Assembly (NCBI GenBank): GCA_020217035.1
Contig: JAIWOG010000209.1
Location: forward strand, 1 to 10,000
DNA: 10,000 nucleotides
Reading direction: 5' to 3'
DNA from: Magnetospirillum sp.
GTDB taxonomy: Bacteria > Pseudomonadota > Alphaproteobacteria > Rhodospirillales > Magnetospirillaceae
Positions 5,114 through 10,000 of this stretch are shown piece by piece. The notes beneath the pieces are model-generated. The model saw only the letters and a list, made by a program, of their open reading frames with translations, did not search any database and had not been told where the DNA came from. The position numbers and the translations under genes are program-made. Every line of letters begins with the position of its first letter. The stretch's first letter is position 1.

Positions 5114-5959
5114 TTATCCCGAAAACCGGTCCAGCACCTGTTCCACCCCGGCCACATAAGGCCCGCCGAACAGGCGGACATGGACCAAAAGCGGATACAG
5201 CAGATAAATCTGGCGCCGAACCTCGAAGAAATCCGGGGCAATGGGAGCGATTTCCCCGTAGGCAGAGAAGAAGCAATCGCCGAAGGTGCCGAACATGGTG
5301 GAAAAGGCCAGATCCATCTCGGCATGGCCGTAATAGATCGCCGGATCGATGAAGGCGGCGATCCGGCCGTTCTTCACCAGGATGTTGCCGCTCCAGCAAT
5401 CGCCATGTACCAGGGCCGGGCGCTCGGGTTCTCCGATCCAACGATCCAGCCGGCCGGCCAGTCGCTCGATCCCATCCATGGTCACCGCCGGCAGCCGCCC
5501 CACCTTCTGGGCTTGGCGGGCCATTGCCAGCAAGCGGTGATCGCGGAAGAAGTCCAGCCACCGGGCGGTGGGAGGGTTGGGCTGGGCCAAGCCGCCGATC
5601 ACCGTATCGCGGTCCATGCCGAAACTGTGCCAGGTGTGGGAATGCAAATCGGCCAGCAAGCGGGCCGCATGTTGCTGCGCCGCATCATCCAAGGAATCGC
5701 CGCCCGCCACGTGATCCATCAACAGCAGGTCGTCGTCGTCATGGATCACATGGGGAACCGGCAGGCGGGTCTCGGCCGCCAGCCGGCGCAACATCCAGCC
5801 CTCCGGCGCCAGGCCGGGGCCGATCTTGGCGACGATCCTGCCGCCATTGGTGAACTCCACCAGCATGACCCGGCCGACGCTGCCGCCGGCCAGCGGACGC
5901 ATCCCGGCCACCTTGCGCCCGGTGAAGCGTTCCACCTTCGGCAACAGGTCGGGGGTCAC
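5114..5959 (-). CDS. Fructosamine/ribulosamine 3-kinase family protein
   Basis: The 281-residue protein is a full-length member of the fructosamine kinase family (PF03881), an APH-like kinase fold. An N-terminal lobe has the LAGGSVGRV loop (23-31) and a candidate ATP-binding Lys (K45). The catalytic loop is LVHGDCWSGNIL at 183-194 with D187. The metal-binding and family signature is FIDPAIYYGHAEMDLAFS at 203-220. Family members phosphorylate the 3-hydroxyl of ketoamines formed on protein lysines by sugars; the phospho-adduct then falls off, repairing glycation. Bacterial homologues are reported to prefer ribulosamines or erythrulosamines. The start is GTG at 5959, overlapping the TGA of the upstream phosphatase gene by 4 nt (GTGA), so the two are coupled. 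The frame is open to 6133, but that part only shadows the phosphatase gene. Confidence 0.9.
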   Translation of the reverse strand: MTPDLLPKVERFTGRKVAGMRPLAGGSVGRVMLVEFTNGGRIVAKIGPGLAPEGWMLRRLAAETRLPVPHVIHDDDDLLLMDHVAGGDSLDDAAQQHAARLLADLHSHTWHSFGMDRDTVIGGLAQPNPPTARWLDFFRDHRLLAMARQAQKVGRLPAVTMDGIERLAGRLDRWIGEPERPALVHGDCWSGNILVKNGRIAAFIDPAIYYGHAEMDLAFSTMFGTFGDCFFSAYGEIAPIAPDFFEVRRQIYLLYPLLVHVRLFGGPYVAGVEQVLDRFSG

Positions 5960-6429
5960 TTCAGCAGCGTCCTGACATGGTCCAGCAAGCCCTGCGAGCC
6001 GGCCTCGATCATGTCCAGCACCCGTTCGAAGCCGTCGCCGCCGCCATAATAGGGATCGGGAACGTCGCGCAGGTTCAAGTGCGGCGCAAACGACAAGAAC
6101 AGCCGGACCCGATCCTCGGCACCCTTGGGGCACATCTGGCTCAGTTGCTGTAAATGGCTGCGGTCCATGGCCAGCAACAGGTCGAACTCGGCGAAATCGG
6201 CCGGCCGCACCTTGCGGGCCCGCAACGTGGACAAATCGACGCCGCGCTTCAGCGCCGCGGCGGCGGAACGCTGGTCCGGCGGCTCGCCCACATGATAGGC
6301 ATGGGTGCCAGCGGAATCGACGACCACCCGCTGCCCCAATCCCTGGGACTGCGCCAAGGCGCGGAACACCCCTTCGGCGGTGGGCGAACGACAGATGTTG
6401 CCGGTGCAGACGAACAGAACTTTAATCAT
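5956..6429 (-). CDS. Low-molecular-weight protein tyrosine phosphatase family
   Basis: The 157-residue protein has the complete LMW-PTP active site. The phosphate loop is CTGNICRS (C8 nucleophile, R14), close to the N-terminus as usual, and the general-acid motif is DVPDPYY with D125. The length is typical. The enzyme hydrolyses phosphotyrosine or small phosphoesters. Human LMW-PTP-A is known to dephosphorylate protein ribulosamine 5-phosphates, producing the substrate of ribulosamine 3-kinases. The downstream overlapping gene encodes such a kinase, so that role is attractive here. ATG at 6429 is chosen because it places the catalytic Cys at residue 8. The frame is open to 6477, but that would add a non-family extension. 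The ribosome binding site is weak, with GGAAGG about 15 nt upstream. A sirtuin gene starts divergently 62 nt away. Confidence 0.92.
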   Translation of the reverse strand: MIKVLFVCTGNICRSPTAEGVFRALAQSQGLGQRVVVDSAGTHAYHVGEPPDQRSAAAALKRGVDLSTLRARKVRPADFAEFDLLLAMDRSHLQQLSQMCPKGAEDRVRLFLSFAPHLNLRDVPDPYYGGGDGFERVLDMIEAGSQGLLDHVRTLLK

Positions 6430-6491
6430 CAGATGGGCATATCGCCTTCCAGGCGCCGCCGCAAGACTCTTCAGCAACTTCGAGGTCAGCC

Positions 6492-7214
6492 ATGCGCCCC
6501 CTGTTCCGCAACGCCTCCATCGTCATCCTGACCGGTGCGGGCATTTCCAAGGAATCCGGCCTCGACACCTTCCGCTGCGAGGGCGGCATCTGGTCCAAGG
6601 TGCGCCTGGAAGACGTGGCGACGCCGGAAGGCTTCGCCGCCGACCCCGACCTGGTGCACGAATTCTACAACGCGCGGCGCAACGGATTGCTGGCCCCGGC
6701 CATCCAGCCCAACGCCGCCCACCAGGCCCTGGCCCGGCTGGAACGCGAATGGCCGGGAAGCGTTCTGGTGGTGACCCAGAACATCGACGACCTGCATGAA
6801 CGGGCGGGGACCCGCAACCTGATCCACATGCATGGCGAGTTGCTGAAAATACGGTGCGTCCATTGCGGCTTGCCGCGTCATTGGCAACAGGATTTGGGCG
6901 TCGAGCATGTCTGCCCCGATTGCGGCCGCGCCGGAACCTTGCGCCCGCATGTGGTGTGGTTCGGCGAGATCCCCCTGGAGATGGAACGTATCCTGGAAGC
7001 CTTGGAGCAATGCGACCTGTTCGTGTCCATCGGCACATCGGGTCATGTCTACCCGGCGGCCGGCTTCGTCGCCCAGGTACGGCGCCATGGCCGCGCCCAC
7101 ACCCTGGAAGCCAATCTTGACCCCAGCGAAGGTGCCAGCTTGTTCGCCGAATGCCGCCACGGCCCGGCCAGCGAAGTCGTGCCCAAATTGGTGGCAGAAA
7201 TTCTGGGCGATTGA
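6492..7214 (+). CDS. cobB: NAD-dependent protein deacylase, CobB/SIRT5-like sirtuin
   Basis: The 240-residue protein is close to Escherichia coli CobB along its whole length. It shows the NAD-binding TGAGIS at 14-19, TFR at 26-28, TQNIDDLHERAG at 95-106 and the catalytic His in IHMHGEL (H114). A full zinc site is formed by C122, C125, C141 and C144. RPHVVWFGE (151-159) and GTSGHVYPAAGF (181-192) complete the pattern. The class III pocket residues Y59 and R62 in FYNARR match the Tyr/Arg pair that binds acidic acyl groups, so the enzyme should remove succinyl or malonyl as well as acetyl groups from lysines. Nicotinamide and O-acyl-ADP-ribose are the by-products. GAGG at 6482-6485 is spaced six bases from ATG. 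It is divergent from the phosphatase-kinase pair, with kup following on the same strand after 56 nt. Confidence 0.94.
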   Translation: MRPLFRNASIVILTGAGISKESGLDTFRCEGGIWSKVRLEDVATPEGFAADPDLVHEFYNARRNGLLAPAIQPNAAHQALARLEREWPGSVLVVTQNIDDLHERAGTRNLIHMHGELLKIRCVHCGLPRHWQQDLGVEHVCPDCGRAGTLRPHVVWFGEIPLEMERILEALEQCDLFVSIGTSGHVYPAAGFVAQVRRHGRAHTLEANLDPSEGASLFAECRHGPASEVVPKLVAEILGD

Positions 7215-7270
7215 CTTTTCATCGCTGCGGGCGTTCAGATGTGCGCCTGCGAAACGACGAAAGATCGTCC

Positions 7271-9154
7271 ATGAGCGAACAGCACGCGCCTCGGCGCAGT
7301 GTGATGGCCCTGACCTTCGGGGCCATCGGCGTGGTTTTCGGCGACATCGGCACCAGCCCGCTTTATGCCATCAAGGAAACCTTCGCCGGGGCCCATCCCC
7401 TGGCGCTTGACCGTCTGCACATCTTCGGTGTGCTGTCCTTGATGTTCTGGTCCATCGTCCTGGTGGTCTCGACCAAATACGTGGCCTTCATCATGCGCGC
7501 CGACAACCGCGGCGAAGGCGGCTCGCTGGCACTGCTGGCCCTGGCCAGCCGCGCCGCGCAAGGCCGCGCCGCCTTGGGCGCCCTGGTGGTCACCTTGGGC
7601 ATCTTCGCCACCGCGCTGTTCTATGGCGACGCCGTCATCACCCCGGCCATTTCCATCCTGTCGGCGGTGGAAGGGCTGCAAGTGGTCGCCCCGGCGCTGG
7701 AGGATTACGTCATCCCGTTGACCCTGGCCATCGTGGTGGCGCTGTTCGTCATCCAACGCCAGGGCACCGACGCGGTGGGCAAGGTGTTCGGCCCGGTGAT
7801 GCTGGTTTGGTTCCTGGTGTTGGGGATTACCGGCATCCGCGCTATCGGTCTCACTCCGGAAGTTCTGAAGGCGCTGTCGCCCCATTGGGCCATCCTGTTC
7901 CTTGCCAATGACGGCTGGATCGGTTTCCTGGCCTTGGGCTCGGTGGTGCTGGCGGTGACCGGCGCCGAGGCGCTTTACGCCGACATGGGGCATTTCGGCA
8001 AGATCCCCATTCGCCTGGCCTGGTATCTGATCGCCCTGCCCGCCCTGTTGCTGCAATATTTCGGGCAAGGCGCCCTGTTGCTGGCCCGCCCCGAGGCGCT
8101 GGAGAACCCCTTTTTCAGCATGGCGCCGGGCTGGGCCGGCCTGCCCTTGCTGCTGCTGGCCACCTGCGCCACCGTCATCGCCAGCCAGGCAGTGATCTCG
8201 GGCGCCTTCTCGGTCACTCGTCAGGCCATCCAGTTGGGCTATCTGCCGCGCATGACCATCATCCACACCTCGGCCCACGAAATCGGTCAGGTCTATCTGC
8301 CGGTGATGAACTGGATGTTGCTGATCGTCGTCGTCGGTCTGGTCGTCGGCTTCCAGAGTTCCAGCAACCTTGCCGCCGCCTACGGCATCGCGGTGACCGG
8401 CACCATGATCATCACCACCGCCCTTGCCGGCATCGTCATGGTGATGAACTGGGGCTGGAAACTGCGCCGGGTGATGGTGCTGATGGGGGTGTTCATGGTG
8501 CTGGAAATGGCCTTCTTCCTGGCCAACACCACCAAGATTCCCCATGGCGGCTGGTTCCCCTTGGCCATCGGCGTCGTCATCTTCGTCCTGCTGACCACCT
8601 GGAAACAGGGCCGCGCCCTGCTGATGGCGAAATTGTCCACCGAAGCCATGCCGGTGGAAGATTTCGTCGTCGCCCTGTCGGACCGCGTCGTCCGCGTCCC
8701 CGGCACCGCCATCTTCCTGACCGGCACCCGCCAGGGCGTGCCCTTGGCCCTGCTGCACAACATGAAGCACAACAAGGTGCTGCACGAACGGGTCATCCTG
8801 ATGACCGTCTCCATGGAGGAAGTGCCGCTGGTCAGCGCCGACAAAAGGCTGGAAAGCATCCCGTTGGCCCCAGGCATCCAACGTCTGATCCTGCGTTTCG
8901 GCTTCATGGAGGATTTGAACATCCCCAAGACCCTGGCCCATGCGCGAACCGATGAATTGGGCTTCTTCTACGAGCCGATGACCATTTCCTATTTCCTGTC
9001 GCGGGAAACCATCATCCCTTCGGCCAACCCCGGCATGGCGCCGTGGCGCGAGGAATTGTTCGCCTGGATGGCGCGGTCGGCCACCAACGCCATGGACTTC
9101 TTCCACCTGCCCAGCAACCGCGTGGTGGAACTGGGGGCACAGGTCGAGATTTGA
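7271..9154 (+). CDS. kup: Kup-family low-affinity potassium transporter
   Basis: The 627-residue membrane protein fits the KUP/HAK/KT family, which imports K+ with H+. The conserved first segment (FGAIGVVFGDIGTSPLYAIKE, 16-36) is followed by NRGEGG (79-84) and YGDAVITPAISILSAVEG (118-135). GAEALYADMGHFG at 231-243 is also typical, and about twelve membrane segments run to residue 470. The last 150 residues form the cytoplasmic C-terminal domain, ending with the usual V-E-L-G-x-Q-V-E-I. Length is normal. ATG at 7271 is chosen because family homology starts right after it; the frame is open to 7151 but overlaps the sirtuin gene. The ribosome binding site is weak. A TTGACT at 7211-7216 has only a poor -10 partner, so transcription from the sirtuin promoter is also possible. 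It ends 25 nt from the convergent 112-aa gene. Confidence 0.95.
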   Translation: MSEQHAPRRSVMALTFGAIGVVFGDIGTSPLYAIKETFAGAHPLALDRLHIFGVLSLMFWSIVLVVSTKYVAFIMRADNRGEGGSLALLALASRAAQGRAALGALVVTLGIFATALFYGDAVITPAISILSAVEGLQVVAPALEDYVIPLTLAIVVALFVIQRQGTDAVGKVFGPVMLVWFLVLGITGIRAIGLTPEVLKALSPHWAILFLANDGWIGFLALGSVVLAVTGAEALYADMGHFGKIPIRLAWYLIALPALLLQYFGQGALLLARPEALENPFFSMAPGWAGLPLLLLATCATVIASQAVISGAFSVTRQAIQLGYLPRMTIIHTSAHEIGQVYLPVMNWMLLIVVVGLVVGFQSSSNLAAAYGIAVTGTMIITTALAGIVMVMNWGWKLRRVMVLMGVFMVLEMAFFLANTTKIPHGGWFPLAIGVVIFVLLTTWKQGRALLMAKLSTEAMPVEDFVVALSDRVVRVPGTAIFLTGTRQGVPLALLHNMKHNKVLHERVILMTVSMEEVPLVSADKRLESIPLAPGIQRLILRFGFMEDLNIPKTLAHARTDELGFFYEPMTISYFLSRETIIPSANPGMAPWREELFAWMARSATNAMDFFHLPSNRVVELGAQVEI

Positions 9155-9179
9155 CGGCGGCAAGGCGGATCATCCCGCC

Positions 9180-9518
9180 CTATTCCACCTCGTCGTCCAC
9201 CAAGCCGCCGGTGCCGCCCAGGGAATGGCGCAACGCCCGCCGGCCCATCAGCTTTTCCTGGGCTTCGACAGGCAGATCCCCCAGAACGATGACACCTTTC
9301 TTGATCAGCAGTTCGATCAGGTCCTCGGCGACGCGGACGAAATCAAGGTCGGCAGCCAGGAACGGGTCGCCGATGCCTTCTTCGCGCAGGGCCACCACCC
9401 GGCCGACGAAATCCAGCACTTCCGGATGGTCGGGCTCGACCTCTTCGGACTCGTCGTTCAACGGCACTTCGGACAGGGCGACGACGCTTCCGTCGTCGTC
9501 ACGCAGGACATAGGGCAT
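9180..9518 (-). CDS. Conserved small acidic protein of unknown function
   Basis: The 112-residue, strongly acidic, soluble protein belongs, from memory of its sequence pattern, to a proteobacterial family of uncharacterised proteins. Some members carry the misleading database name 'tryptophan synthase subunit beta like protein'. It bears no resemblance to real TrpB. An N-terminal hairpin (MPYVLRDDDGSVVALSE) and an acidic linker (22-32) precede the most family-like stretch, SDLDFVRV-type ADLDFVRVAEDLIELLIKKG at 56-75, and then DLPVEAQEKLMGRRALR at 81-97. AGGA lies about eight bases before the ATG at 9518. The gene follows the ATP synthase terminator on the same strand, with no clear promoter in the short gap. 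The function is unknown. Confidence 0.75.
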   Translation of the reverse strand: MPYVLRDDDGSVVALSEVPLNDESEEVEPDHPEVLDFVGRVVALREEGIGDPFLAADLDFVRVAEDLIELLIKKGVIVLGDLPVEAQEKLMGRRALRHSLGGTGGLVDDEVE

Positions 9519-9534
9519 GGCATGATCCTAACAG

Positions 9535-9567
9535 AAAACCCCGCTTCGGTCGCCCGAAGCGGGGTTT
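9535..9567 (-). terminator. Strong Rho-independent terminator of the ATP synthase F0 operon
   Basis: A perfect 14-bp inverted repeat (9536-9549 paired with 9554-9567, arms AAACCCCGCTTCGG and its complement) with a 4-nt loop lies 36 nt after the b-subunit stop codon. Read on the minus strand it ends in TTTT, so it terminates transcription coming from the ATP synthase genes. The A/T ends of both arms could also give weak activity on the other strand. Confidence 0.88.
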
Positions 9568-9603
9568 GTCTGAAACCTTGCCGAAACTGCTGAGTGCAGC
9601 AGC

Positions 9604-10000
9604 TTAGTGCAACTTTTGGGGCAGTTCGGCGATGGCGCCGTCCACCAGCTTGGCCGCCTGGTCGGCGGTGATCGAGCTGGCCAGAACCTGACGCGCGGCC
9701 GACACGGCCACTTCCACCGCCACGTTCTGCACTTCGCGCAAAGCCGCGGCTTCCGCCTGTGCGATACGGTCCATGGCCTGGGCTTCGCGACGCTTCAGGC
9801 TGGCATCCAGGTCCTTGGCGGCCTGGGCGGCCAGACGCTCGGCTTCGGCCTTGGCGTGGGCGATAATTTCCTCGGCTTCCTTCATGGCGTCGCGCTGCTT
9901 GCGCTGATAAGTGGCCAGCATTTCCTGGGCCTCTTCACGCAAACGGGCGGCTTCGTCCAGACGAGCCTTGATCTTGGCGGCGCGGGCGTCCAGGCCGGCG
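9604..10000 (-). CDS. atpF: ATP synthase F0 subunit b, C-terminal part (5' end outside window)
   Basis: About 131 C-terminal residues are visible, reading from the window edge to a TAA at 9604-9606. They form a long, Ala/Glu/Lys-rich, right-handed-coiled-coil-type helix ([20 protein letters not shown], then [19 protein letters not shown]) that ends IAELPQKLH. This is typical of the peripheral stalk b subunit, which connects the membrane a subunit to F1 through delta. The N-terminal membrane anchor lies outside the window. In alphaproteobacteria the F0 genes usually run I-a-c-b'-b, so b as the last gene before a strong terminator agrees with the assignment. The b' paralogue is the main alternative and cannot be fully excluded from the C-terminus alone. 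Confidence 0.88.
   Translation of the reverse strand, partial: AGLDARAAKIKARLDEAARLREEAQEMLATYQRKQRDAMKEAEEIIAHAKAEAERLAAQAAKDLDASLKRREAQAMDRIAQAEAAALREVQNVAVEVAVSAARQVLASSITADQAAKLVDGAIAELPQKLH

Noticed and set aside
5180..6049. 289-codon + strand frame opposite the kinase and phosphatase genes
   Set aside because: Low-complexity His/Gln/Gly composition and no recognisable family. The minus strand carries two well-matched enzymes.
7211..7240. Promoter for kup with TTGACT at 7211-7216
   Set aside because: The -35 is good, but the best -10 at proper spacing matches only three of six bases and the -35 overlaps the sirtuin stop codon. Evidence is too thin.
7256..7269. Hairpin GACGA-AAGA-TCGTC just before the kup ATG as a translational switch
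   Set aside because: A 5-bp stem without a recognisable ligand-binding structure is expected by chance.
7151..7270. 40-codon N-terminal extension of kup
   Set aside because: It lies inside the sirtuin gene and its stop region; the Kup family match begins just after the ATG at 7271.
7235..9163. Very long open frame (642 codons) on the minus strand opposite kup
   Set aside because: The translation is rich in Gln, His, Gly and Asp with no domain pattern, which is the usual shadow of a GC-rich membrane-protein gene. The + strand frame matches Kup throughout.

Overview
The window looks like a piece of a GC-rich alphaproteobacterial chromosome, most likely a Magnetospirillum/Rhodospirillaceae-type organism. 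This rests on base composition, on the ATP synthase b subunit being the last gene before a strong terminator, and on the protein families present. It is an inference from the sequence alone; no database search was run.

Left end (about 1-2045, + strand): the end of a prophage or gene-transfer-agent-like element. It holds the C-terminus of a small coiled-coil protein, an SleB-type cell wall hydrolase (endolysin) overlapping it by 4 nt, and a three-TM GTA-type holin. Between endolysin and holin sits an AT-richer cassette (about 697-1480) with its own promoter-like sequence, an unrecognised 182-aa protein starting with TTG, a coupled 48-aa protein and a terminator. This is the layout of a phage 'moron'. 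A second hairpin-plus-T-tract lies directly before the holin ribosome binding site. A 17-bp palindrome ends the holin gene and also contains the stop codon of the convergent chromosomal gene.

Middle (2035-5003): chromosomal genes. They are a TPR-glycosyltransferase (-), a 148-aa IsdG/ABM-like dimeric alpha+beta barrel protein (+) behind an AT-rich intergenic island, a two-CBS-domain protein (-) and a secreted free-standing AMIN-like domain protein (-).

Centre-right (5114-7214): a low-molecular-weight protein tyrosine phosphatase and a fructosamine-kinase-family protein overlap by 4 nt on the - strand. Divergent from them, 62 nt away, is a CobB/SIRT5-like sirtuin. All three families can remove adducts or acyl groups from protein lysines, so the locus may be a small protein-repair cluster.

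Right end (7271-10000): a Kup potassium transporter (+), a conserved 112-aa protein of unknown function (-), a strong terminator on the - strand, and the C-terminal part of the ATP synthase b subunit (-), which runs off the window. No rRNA, tRNA, CRISPR array or insertion sequence was seen, and no stretch longer than 300 bases lacks a gene.
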